Position numbers and translations under genes: made by a program
Shown here: positions 31,407 through 36,715 of the stretch, piece after piece
Layout of the letters: each line of letters starts with the position of its first letter
Numbering within the stretch: position 1 is the first letter of the stretch
The notes under the pieces: generated by a model
Told to the model about the DNA's origin: nothing
Databases searched by the model: none
The model's input: only the letters and a program-made list of their open reading frames with translations
IMG/VR virus record: IMGVR_UViG_3300030109_000980
Location: 1 to 37,469 of that record
Reading direction: 5' to 3' (one strand)
Source: a virus
DNA: 37,469 nt

Positions 31407-31864
31407 TGGGATTAGATTGTTATGTTGTACACGGTAATGACCGCGAAAAAGATTTTACGCACGAAGATGAACCACGTATAAAAGATATTAATTTATGTGG
31501 TGGGATGCTGAGCGGTCACGGTGCCAACGGATCGTTCCGAGGTAAATGGTACGAGCCTTTAGTAGATGAATTAATGCAAGAAGATTGTATTTGGCATATC
31601 GAAGGCGAAGACGCTCATATTACAGCTCAAGAGTTAAAAGAACAAGCTCAAGCTCTAGCTGATCTATTACACGCGGTCGAATCAGATGCTAAAGAACAAG
31701 ATCTACTGATTGATGATGGTAAAACTACTCTATTACCTGAAACGATTATTTATCAAACACAACACGGATCACCGTATGAATATAATTATCAAGAAGTCAA
31801 AGACCTTGAATTGTTATTACGCTGTGCGAGTGAGCGTGGTGCGGTAATGTTGTGCTGGTGGTAG
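31406..31864 (+). CDS. Conserved phage protein with NLCGGMxSG motif (152 aa)
   Basis: This 152-residue protein starts MGLDCYVVHG and contains INLCGGMLSGHGANGSFRGK, a glycine-rich box that recurs in small proteins of many unrelated phages. A helical middle (ELKEQAQALADLLHAVES) and a Cys/Trp end (RGAVMLCWW) follow. The box and the preserved His/Cys could form an active or metal site, but no reaction is known. The start is coupled to the preceding stop (TGATG) with AAGGAGG in front. It ends just before promoter P8. Confidence 0.7.
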   Translation: MGLDCYVVHGNDREKDFTHEDEPRIKDINLCGGMLSGHGANGSFRGKWYEPLVDELMQEDCIWHIEGEDAHITAQELKEQAQALADLLHAVESDAKEQDLLIDDGKTTLLPETIIYQTQHGSPYEYNYQEVKDLELLLRCASERGAVMLCWW

Positions 31865-31872
31865 TGCAAGGC

Positions 31873-31934
31873 TGCTTTTATTCGCTAGGCTCGGCTTTAT
31901 ACTATATATAAGTAAAAAATAACTAAGGAGATTT
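31873..31934 (+). promoter_or_regulatory. Cassette promoter P8 (variant)
   Basis: TGCTTTTATTCG replaces the usual TGCTTTACTTTCG; TATACT stands at 31898-31903, followed by ATATATAAG. The spacer is 16 bases. The leader is short and ends in TAAGGAGAT before the ATG at 31938, the only cassette with a shortened binding site. No strong hairpin is visible. Confidence 0.65.
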
Positions 31935-31937
31935 ACT

Positions 31938-32171
31938 ATGAGTGATAAAACTAAACCACTTTCGATTCACGAGTCGAATTTATTCTGGACTCCAGAGAGT
32001 TCAGAGCAGTTAACTGCACGTATTGATTTGTATAGACCTGAAGAGGCTGTACTGATGCATATGGCGTGTGCATTCCAGCAGAACTTGATTGTTAACACCG
32101 TATTGAAGTACGGTATTGAGAACACCGAGTTTGTTGCTGCTAAACCATTATTTACGAGGAAAGAAGCATGA
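31938..32171 (+). CDS. Small hypothetical protein (77 aa)
   Basis: This 77-residue protein (SIHESNLFWTPESSEQLTAR, LMHMACAFQQNLIVNTVLKY) has no membrane segment. It is the first gene of the P8 unit; its stop overlaps the next ATG by four bases. Not recognised. Confidence 0.6.
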   Translation: MSDKTKPLSIHESNLFWTPESSEQLTARIDLYRPEEAVLMHMACAFQQNLIVNTVLKYGIENTEFVAAKPLFTRKEA

Positions 32172-32329
32172 GTGATGACAATAACCTAGTTGCAGGAGTG
32201 ATGGCTGTTGATCCTTATCCGAAGATTGACTTCGATAAGATCAACGCTGTGTTGAAAGTAGTTCGAGAAGAACTAACAGACGCTGAGTTCAGATGGTTTA
32301 TAAAGAAACTCGAGAGCGGTTCACCATGA
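32168..32329 (+). CDS. Very small protein (53 aa) between coupled genes
   Basis: The 53-codon frame starts at ATG 32168 inside the previous stop (ATGA) and ends at TGA 32329, itself overlapping the next ATG (ATGA). Double coupling is good evidence that it is translated. The sequence is acidic at first (MSDDNNLVAGVMAVDPYP) and helical later (FDKINAVLKVVREELTDAEF). Unknown function. Confidence 0.6.
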   Translation: MSDDNNLVAGVMAVDPYPKIDFDKINAVLKVVREELTDAEFRWFIKKLESGSP

Positions 32330-32520
32330 CCGACTGTACTCTATGTGACGAACCTATTAGCCAAGGACGAAGAAGCCTTGGCTATATGACTTGTTTAGGT
32401 TGTGGTGAAGCCGCAGCCAACGAGTTAACGGAACAGCGTAAAAAACAGATTGCTCCAGTGTATAACAAAGGAGCTTATCAATATATAACTGAAAACGATT
32501 TAGAGACTATCGGGAGGTAG
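32326..32520 (+). CDS. Small zinc-finger protein (64 aa)
   Basis: This 64-residue protein uses the ATG at 32326 because it overlaps the previous stop and leads straight into the first cysteine pair. CTLCDEPISQ and CLGCGEAAANE give a CxxC...CxxC zinc ribbon reminiscent of DksA/TraR or phage zinc-finger proteins (the second pair is followed by a helix). A protein of this size could bind RNA polymerase or DNA. The tail (KQIAPVYNKGAYQYITENDL) is unassigned. Confidence 0.68.
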   Translation: MTDCTLCDEPISQGRRSLGYMTCLGCGEAAANELTEQRKKQIAPVYNKGAYQYITENDLETIGR

Positions 32521-32528
32521 CTCTATTA

Positions 32529-32597
32529 CTGCTTTAATTCGGCTTGGTCGCGGTTATACTATATATAGTTAAAAACTAACCATTATTTAGAAAGGAG
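32529..32597 (+). promoter_or_regulatory. Cassette promoter P9 with small 5' hairpin
   Basis: CTGCTTTAATTCG with TTTAAT at 32533-32538 and TATACT at 32555-32560 (16-base spacer), followed by ATATATAG. TAGTT/AACTA form a 5-bp stem right at the predicted start. The leader ends in AGAAAGGAGAAAG before the ATG at 32604. Confidence 0.7.
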
Positions 32598-32603
32598 AAA
32601 GCA

Positions 32604-32906
32604 ATGGAAAAAGAACTAAAAGAAATTATCGATATGTTGAATAAAAACGAACGTCGATTAGTCGGTGAGGATGGCGGAATGGCTTTGAATGTACTCGCTA
32701 CCCATCTATCGCCTGTTGGTATTATAAATGCTGGTCGTATCGATTATGGCTTCGGTGGTGTTTGTGATCTTATAATACGAATCTATAACCACGGTGATTG
32801 GAAATTTGTAGTCCAGGAAGATGTTGATGCAAAACCAGTACATGACGGTGGTACAGTCTATACAGGGACTGTCGATTTATACAATATCAATAGCAGGGCA
32901 GTATGA
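32604..32906 (+). CDS. Hypothetical protein (100 aa)
   Basis: This 100-residue protein has an N-terminal helix (KELKEIIDMLNKNERRLVGE) and a beta-rich remainder with Gly/Asp turns (GRIDYGFGGVCDLIIRIYNH, GGTVYTGTVDLYNIN). It is the first gene of the P9 unit with a near-consensus binding site; it overlaps the next gene by four bases. Not recognised. Confidence 0.62.
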   Translation: MEKELKEIIDMLNKNERRLVGEDGGMALNVLATHLSPVGIINAGRIDYGFGGVCDLIIRIYNHGDWKFVVQEDVDAKPVHDGGTVYTGTVDLYNINSRAV

Positions 32907-33211
32907 AAAAAGATACAATTTATAATTTTTATTTGAGCACTAATGAACATACTTATGAACCGATACTTATGTTCAAAGGAACGTTATCAGCGTTTCAAAA
33001 AGTAGAACAGCTCTACGGTGAGTTGTGGTTTAACGTGATCGATAACCAACTCGGATTACTTAATTTCGATAATGGTTATCCAGTCGATAGCCTTACAGAC
33101 GATCCAATATTGTTAAAATGGGAAGGTAGTGATATAGAAGCAATCGATCTACAAACTCAAACGATTTATTATTACTTAGGTGACGGAATATTAGAGAAGG
33201 TGAACAAATGA
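32903..33211 (+). CDS. Hypothetical protein (102 aa)
   Basis: This 102-residue acidic protein is beta-rich (TIYNFYLSTNEHTYEPILMF, TQTIYYYLGDGILEKV). It is coupled at both ends by ATGA overlaps and followed by a membrane microprotein. Not recognised. Confidence 0.6.
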   Translation: MKKDTIYNFYLSTNEHTYEPILMFKGTLSAFQKVEQLYGELWFNVIDNQLGLLNFDNGYPVDSLTDDPILLKWEGSDIEAIDLQTQTIYYYLGDGILEKVNK

Positions 33212-33321
33212 GAGATCCAGACAATATGTTATTATTCTTTATGTTCGGCTTAGTGGCGTTAGTGATAGCGTCGTACGTTGCTTTATTTCCACTAATTCCT
33301 AGCTATACTATATATAGCTAA
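33208..33321 (+). CDS. Membrane microprotein (37 aa) with embedded promoter
   Basis: ATG 33208 overlaps the previous stop (ATGA) and the frame runs 37 codons. After a short polar start (MRDPDN) about 25 residues are hydrophobic (LLFFMFGLVALVIASYVALF), a single transmembrane helix. The last twelve codons coincide with promoter P10, whose TATACT box encodes part of SYTIYS. It may be a small inhibitor or envelope protein; the function is unknown. Confidence 0.62.
   Translation: MRDPDNMLLFFMFGLVALVIASYVALFPLIPSYTIYS
33279..33311 (+). promoter_or_regulatory. Cassette promoter P10 inside the microprotein gene
   Basis: TTGCTTTATTTCC with TTTATT at 33282-33287 and TATACT at 33304-33309 (16-base spacer), then ATATATAG as in P9. 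It is the most divergent -35 region of the set and lies wholly within a coding sequence. Confidence 0.65.
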
Positions 33322-33429
33322 AAAATAACTTTTAGCGAACGGGATAGCAAACCAGAACTGCTAGGTTAATTAACAACAGGGAGTCTACCTACAGAAAAAG
33401 ACTCCCGCTAACTAAGAAAGGAGAAAGAT
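33316..33429 (+). ncRNA. Structured leader with predicted three-helix junction
   Basis: Downstream of P10 the leader offers TTAGC (33332-33336) with GCTAA (33407-33411) as an outer helix, TAGCA/TGCTA (33345-33349 with 33359-33363) and GGGAGTC/GACTCCC (33379-33385 with 33400-33406) as two inner hairpins. The last hairpin stacks directly on the outer helix. AAAGGAG follows within six bases of the outer helix, so folding could control ribosome access. No known riboswitch is recognised. Confidence 0.55.
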
Positions 33430-33627
33430 ATGAAAATATTTACTAAAGAGCAGATTGCCGCTCAGAACCAAGGCATTAATGATGCGAAAGCAGGATTACC
33501 TTGTGACGCATCGTCAATACGAGTAACAGCGACTTACTACGGAAAGTATGTCAACGATTACTACAAAGGCTACAAACTAGGCTTTGCAGAGAGTTTATTA
33601 GAACGCAGGGAAGTGGCTCATGGATAG
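33430..33627 (+). CDS. Small conserved-looking protein (65 aa)
   Basis: This 65-residue protein (IFTKEQIAAQNQGINDAKAG, then ATYYGKYVNDYYKGYKLGFA) matches the pattern of small phage proteins with a helix pair around a DA.AG motif and a Y..GY..GF ending; no function is known. Its translation follows a structured leader with the strong site AAGAAAGGAGAAAG. It overlaps the next gene by eight bases. Confidence 0.65.
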   Translation: MKIFTKEQIAAQNQGINDAKAGLPCDASSIRVTATYYGKYVNDYYKGYKLGFAESLLERREVAHG

Positions 33628-34027
33628 TGTGTTAAAGAAAGATATGTTCATAGACTGGAGTGATTCAGTCTATGACGGTAAACCAGATCCTGAGTGGATA
33701 AGAGTAAAATCAATATTAGACCCTATCTTGAGTGAATTAGATGATGATACAGAGATAGGCTACCACTTCGGAGAGTGTGACGGACATGATGAAGATCATC
33801 TTGAAGAATTATTAAAAGATTCATCAGATAAATGGTCTACTATCTATGATAGTTGTTATTTCCCTGTCTCTGATGGTGGTTCTTATAGTATTATTCAAGT
33901 GGCTTACTCTATCCGTGATCGTAACTATTTCTATTTATCTGTGTCGTTAGGTGGCTCTCAAGGCTCTAGTGCTTTGACTGAATACTTTAAAGTTCCTATG
34001 ACTGGTAAATGGTCCTGGAGTGCCTAA
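33620..34027 (+). CDS. Hypothetical acidic protein (135 aa)
   Basis: This 135-residue, strongly acidic protein (HFGECDGHDEDHLEELLKDS) has a beta-rich C-terminal half (YSIIQVAYSIRDRNYFYLSV, then SLGGSQGSSALTEYFKVP). Acidic DNA-mimic inhibitors are a known early phage strategy and would fit the composition, but this is only a possibility. The binding site GCAGGGAAG lies inside the previous gene. It ends before promoter P11. Confidence 0.6.
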   Translation: MDSVLKKDMFIDWSDSVYDGKPDPEWIRVKSILDPILSELDDDTEIGYHFGECDGHDEDHLEELLKDSSDKWSTIYDSCYFPVSDGGSYSIIQVAYSIRDRNYFYLSVSLGGSQGSSALTEYFKVPMTGKWSWSA

Positions 34028-34036
34028 TTCTTAGCC

Positions 34037-34090
34037 CTGCTTTAGTTCGCTAAAGTCGGGCGTATAATACTATTAAGGCTAAAAAAGGTT
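34037..34090 (+). promoter_or_regulatory. Cassette promoter P11 with 5' hairpin
   Basis: CTGCTTTAGTTCG with TTTAGT at 34041-34046 and a perfect TATAAT at 34063-34068 (16-base spacer). At the predicted start GCTAAAA/TTTTAGC form a perfect 7-bp hairpin (about 34078-34095). Confidence 0.75.
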
Positions 34091-34111
34091 TTAGCGATTT
34101 TAACTAGAAAA

Positions 34112-34126
34112 AGTCCCAAGGAGGGA
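34112..34126 (+). promoter_or_regulatory. Ribosome-binding site inside a hairpin
   Basis: GTCCC and GGGAC pair over 5 bp with AAGGA as loop, so the Shine-Dalgarno sequence AAGGAGGG is partly in the loop and partly in the stem. The ATG at 34134 follows. Presenting or hiding this loop could tune translation of the 109-residue protein. Confidence 0.55.
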
Positions 34127-34133
34127 CAATATT

Positions 34134-34463
34134 ATGGAAAATATAGATAACAAACTATTTATGCCAACAGGAAATGATGGCATAGAAATTAGTACAGGTG
34201 ATTCAGCTGTTCGACCAGAAGACTTCGAAACAGCTGAAGCAATTATAAAACATCAGTTCATAGGAATGATTGAGCAACATGTTACAAACATTGATGATGA
34301 TGCAGATGTTCCAGGAGAAGATTATGTTCAGGTGACTGCAGAGCGTACTAAAGACTACGAATACATTCATTTTGATTATGAAGGTGGGACTGGCTTTAGT
34401 TTAAGAATGCCTAGAATTGTTAGGAATGAGCCGAAGCCTGTTCAATCTACTCTAGCTGTCTAA
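34134..34463 (+). CDS. Hypothetical acidic protein (109 aa), single-gene unit
   Basis: This 109-residue acidic protein has a helical first half (PEDFETAEAIIKHQFIGMIE) and a strand-rich second half (DYVQVTAERTKDYEYIHFDY). It stands alone between promoter P11 and an intrinsic terminator, so it is the last gene of the early region and has a separate transcript. The ribosome-binding site is in a small hairpin. Not recognised. Confidence 0.62.
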   Translation: MENIDNKLFMPTGNDGIEISTGDSAVRPEDFETAEAIIKHQFIGMIEQHVTNIDDDADVPGEDYVQVTAERTKDYEYIHFDYEGGTGFSLRMPRIVRNEPKPVQSTLAV

Positions 34464-34466
34464 TAA

Positions 34467-34511
34467 GCTCGACTCCCTCGAGCTTTGCCCTCGCTTATGC
34501 GGGGGTTTTTT
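34467..34511 (+). terminator. Terminator at the end of the early region
   Basis: GCTCGA/TCGAGC (34467-34483) forms a first hairpin; CCCTCGC (34488-34494) pairs with GCGGGGG (34499-34505) including one G-U pair, with a TTAT loop and six T. The second hairpin is a standard intrinsic terminator and isolates the early genes from the control region that follows. Confidence 0.85.
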
Positions 34512-34788
34512 ATGTCTATCACATTCTATTAATCTATGTGTATTGTTATTCTCAAAATTAAAAAAGTTTTTGAAAAAAGTTTTTCAAATGTACTAATATC
34601 TCTAATAAACTAATAGATTCGTTCTGTAAGTCTCTTGGTTACTCTATTCTTTGGTTTTACAAAACTAATAGAATTCTATTACTCTATTAGAAACTATGGT
34701 AAGATTACCTAGAGGGCATGAGAAAACTATTTATTTGATAATAAAACTAATATGATTGTAATAACTTTATGCGAAGCTCGGAGGTAGA
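34512..34788. promoter_or_regulatory. Control region B: inverted, diverged copy of region A
   Basis: TAGAGGGCATGAGAAAAC begins a 24-base block at 34710-34733 that is the exact reverse complement of 12650-12673. Going away from the terminase gene, TCTATTAGAAACTA (34683-34696), CTAATAGATT (34610) and TACTAATATC (34591) repeat matches of region A in the same order. TAATAGAATTCTATTA (34666-34681) is a 16-bp perfect palindrome. GAAAAAAGTTTTTC (34572) mirrors the A/T run of region A. The 24-base block ends about 55 bases before the terminase ATG. No gene is seen here. Confidence 0.75.
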
Positions 34789-35319
34789 ATGAAACAGCTG
34801 ACATACACGTCATTAATGCCAACAGAAGACGGTAAAGGATTTGTTGACGACAAGGGTAAGATTTGGCAGCCACTCAACTCTAAACAAAAGAAATTTTGTA
34901 AAGAGTATTTCAAAGGGCAAACAGCCACTGAAGCCGCGATAAAAGCAGGGTATACGAAGGATCGCAAGGGTGCGAAGACACAGGGAAGTGTATTACTAAA
35001 TCATAACCCCGTTGTAAAGAATTACTTGATCGACTTGGAAATAGCAGCTTCGGAGAGAGATGCAGTTTCCCTGGAGACACACCTCTCTACTCTACACGAC
35101 CTTAGAGAGGAGGCGAAGGACCAAGGTCAAATATCCGCTGCCATCACAGCCGAGGTCCATCGAGGGAAGGCAGGTGGACTCTACATCGATCGACGTGAAA
35201 TACTAACAGCGAAAATCGATCTGATGTCCAAGGACGATATACTCGATCGACTCGAAAACCTTATTAAGAAAAGAACTTTGGATGCAAAAGTTGTTGAAGG
35301 AGAGATAGCCGCGGACTAA
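34789..35319 (+). CDS. terS: Terminase small subunit
   Basis: This 176-residue protein recognises phage DNA for packaging and feeds it to the large subunit. The N-terminal part carries the Terminase_2-type signature LNSKQKKFCKEYFKGQ followed by the helix-turn-helix TATEAAIKAGYTKDRKGAKT and GSVLLNHNPVVKNYLIDL. The remainder is helical (oligomerisation) and ends in the charged DDILDRLENLIKKRT that may contact the large subunit. The binding site is CGGAGG. It is the first gene after control region B, so probably under the same control as the SNF2 helicase gene. The large subunit is expected beyond the right edge. Confidence 0.88.
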   Translation: MKQLTYTSLMPTEDGKGFVDDKGKIWQPLNSKQKKFCKEYFKGQTATEAAIKAGYTKDRKGAKTQGSVLLNHNPVVKNYLIDLEIAASERDAVSLETHLSTLHDLREEAKDQGQISAAITAEVHRGKAGGLYIDRREILTAKIDLMSKDDILDRLENLIKKRTLDAKVVEGEIAAD

Positions 35320-35322
35320 GAC

Positions 35323-35335
35323 TCGTGCGAATCGC
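35323..35335 (+). repeat. TCGTGCGAATCGC copy 1
   Basis: This 13-base sequence four bases after the terminase stop reappears in extended form at 35886 and 35916. It contains the core CGTGCGAATCG of a short inverted repeat and may be a protein-binding or packaging-related site. Confidence 0.6.
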
Positions 35336-35365
35336 TCCTGGTGGCGTAATCCTGGACTCTTTATA

Positions 35366-35450
35366 GTGCTTTACTTTCGCTTGTATCTAAGCAATAATAT
35401 ACTTATCTTAAATAAAGGTTATTTAAGAATTAACTAAAGAAAGGAGAATT
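35366..35450 (+). promoter_or_regulatory. Cassette promoter P12 with 9-bp 5' hairpin
   Basis: GTGCTTTACTTTCG with TTTACT at 35370-35375 and AATAAT at 35393-35398. Behind the predicted start, CTTAAATAA pairs with TTATTTAAG around an AGG loop (about 35407-35428). The leader ends in AAGAAAGGAGAAT before the ATG at 35454. This copy lies outside the main early region, next to the terminase gene. Confidence 0.7.
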
Positions 35451-35453
35451 ATT

Positions 35454-35747
35454 ATGATAGATAAAAACTATCAAGCAGGAGCCCAAAGAGGGTCAATTAA
35501 CTACGACGCAGTGATCACTTTGATTGCTACGCCAAAAGGAAAGTTCCCACCTCAAGCAGGGAAGATCATCGAAGCGTTAATCGCTGCGAAAGATCACACC
35601 ATGACGGTGGGTGAGCTGATCGGCACTGACGGTTCGACCGAGAGTGCATTGGTCAAAGCTGGATTGGTAACAGTTCAAGAGCCGAATGACATTTGGGCTC
35701 ATTACAGAGCTAGACTGATCAAGGAAAAGCTGATTACTGTCAGCTAA
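35454..35747 (+). CDS. Small regulator-like protein, paralogue 2
   Basis: In this 97-residue protein the segment GKFPPQAGKIIEALIAAKDH, TVGELIGTD, VKAGLVTVQEPNDIWAHYRA and RLIKEKLITV aligns by eye with the C-terminal domain of the 27562 protein and with 36104, without the basic N-terminal tail. The helix order suggests a winged helix. Promoter P12 in front and a UUCG-loop terminator behind make it a single-gene transcript, as for its two relatives. DNA binding is inferred. Confidence 0.7.
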   Translation: MIDKNYQAGAQRGSINYDAVITLIATPKGKFPPQAGKIIEALIAAKDHTMTVGELIGTDGSTESALVKAGLVTVQEPNDIWAHYRARLIKEKLITVS

Positions 35748-35764
35748 CCACGGACAGCGAACGA

Positions 35765-35786
35765 GGGGACTTCGGTCCCCTTTTTT
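35765..35786 (+). terminator. Intrinsic terminator with UUCG tetraloop
   Basis: GGGGAC (35765-35770), loop TTCG, GTCCCC (35775-35780) and six T. This is an exceptionally stable hairpin and a textbook terminator. It closes the P12 unit eighteen bases after the stop. Confidence 0.95.
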
Positions 35787-36103
35787 GTGCTCGGTCTACT
35801 CTACGCTCTACTCTATCACTCAATCTACTCTATCACTCTATCCGTCGCTCTACTCACCATTCCTGCTCTACTCTATATAATAAATACATTCGTGCGAATC
35901 GCCCAGAAAGAAAAAACATTCGTGCGAATCGTGTAAATAAAAAATAAAATCGCTAAAATCGTAAAAATCGCTAATAAATAAATAATTAAATAACCTTATA
36001 AATAACTATACAAGTAAAGTAGTTTAGTATTATAATAGGTTATTGATTAGGTAATAGGCTACTAATTAATACTTTAACTAACTAAGCCTACGAGGTATCC
36101 AAC
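35787..36103. repeat. Gene-free repeat region near terminase
   Basis: There is no reading frame of note. From 35795 to 35877 the plus strand is almost only C and T with A, built of CTACTCTA/CTCTATCACTC units. ACATTCGTGCGAATCG stands at 35886 and again at 35916 (30-base spacing, three helical turns) with ATTCG..CGAAT as inverted repeat. From 35940 AAATCGCTAA-like units follow, then an A/T-rich part with TATAAT at 36031 and TAATAGG twice. Such a mix of iterons and A/T-rich DNA is typical of a replication origin or packaging (pac/cos) site. Confidence 0.65.
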
Positions 36104-36496
36104 ATGGATAAACAACAAAAAGAAATGGCTAACGCTAAAGCTAACATAGCTAAGCGTAAAGCTGAGATAGCTGACATTGCCCCTATTGGTAAAAGTGGTG
36201 GTGGTGTTGCTCAATCAATGGTCTTATCATTAACTGATAACGCCATGAGCGATAGAGGTATAGCACCAAGACAAGTACAACTAGTCTTGGCTTATATCAA
36301 ACTATTAGGCGGTACTGCTACAGTCAAACAAATAGATGACTTTAGCGTGAGTGCTGATGATAATATTGCATGGGTAAATGCTAGTGGTGTTGCGTATGAA
36401 CAAACCCCTAGCAAAATACTGCGTACTTACATATCTAAAATGAAAGGTACTGACGCATGGAATAAATCTAACGGCAAGAACGCCTTAGTTAGCTAA
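36104..36496 (+). CDS. Small regulator-like protein, paralogue 3
   Basis: This 130-residue protein has an N-terminal charged helix (KEMANAKANIAKRKAEIADI), then a domain with GIAPRQVQLVLAYIKLLGG, TVKQIDDFSV, VNASGVAYEQTPSKILRTY and ISKMKGT that follows the spacing of the proteins at 27562 and 35454. It has its own terminator; a -10-like TATAAT at 36031 suggests an own promoter, though without the cassette sequence. The binding site is GAGG at 36092. As with its relatives, DNA binding is inferred only. Confidence 0.68.
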   Translation: MDKQQKEMANAKANIAKRKAEIADIAPIGKSGGGVAQSMVLSLTDNAMSDRGIAPRQVQLVLAYIKLLGGTATVKQIDDFSVSADDNIAWVNASGVAYEQTPSKILRTYISKMKGTDAWNKSNGKNALVS

Positions 36497-36514
36497 CCTC
36501 TAGCTACCTCACCT

Positions 36515-36540
36515 AAGGGCTACATTCGTAGCCCTTTTTT
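36515..36540 (+). terminator. Intrinsic terminator after paralogue 3
   Basis: AAGGGCTAC (36515-36523), loop ATTC, GTAGCCCTT (36528-36536), followed by further T. This is a 9-bp perfect stem; the transcript of the 130-residue protein should end here. Confidence 0.9.
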
Positions 36541-36715
36541 ATGCCTACGATATAAGCCTACACCCTTACATTATCAACACTACCTCTACCCTTACACCAT
36601 ATATAGCTACCCTTAGAACGCCCCCTATACCCCCCTAGACCGCTTCTACGTCCTCACCCTCCGCCGCTCCTTGGGTTCAGCCTTCCGATTGCAAGTACTT
36701 TACAAATAAGTCCCT
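36541..36715. other. C-rich, G-poor intergenic stretch before spanin genes
   Basis: The plus strand is unusually rich in C runs and poor in G between 36550 and 36675 (CGCCCCCTATACCCCCCTAG, CCTCACCCTCCGCCGCTCC), against an A/T-rich genome. Nothing like a gene or cassette promoter is visible. The following gene has no recognisable Shine-Dalgarno sequence. Confidence 0.5.

Noticed and set aside
12640-34740. The two inverted copies as borders of an invertible or mobile segment
   Set aside because: No recombinase or transposase is seen, the copies are diverged outside the 24-base core, and the enclosed genes are core phage replication genes; shared regulation is the simpler reading.
35787-35880. 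CRISPR-like or tRNA content in the CTCTACTCTA repeat region
   Set aside because: Repeats are short, irregularly spaced and without spacers of even length; no cloverleaf fold was seen.
36590-36650. G-quadruplex on the minus strand
   Set aside because: Four G-runs exist, but one loop is about 18 bases, so a stable quadruplex is doubtful; only the base composition is reported.
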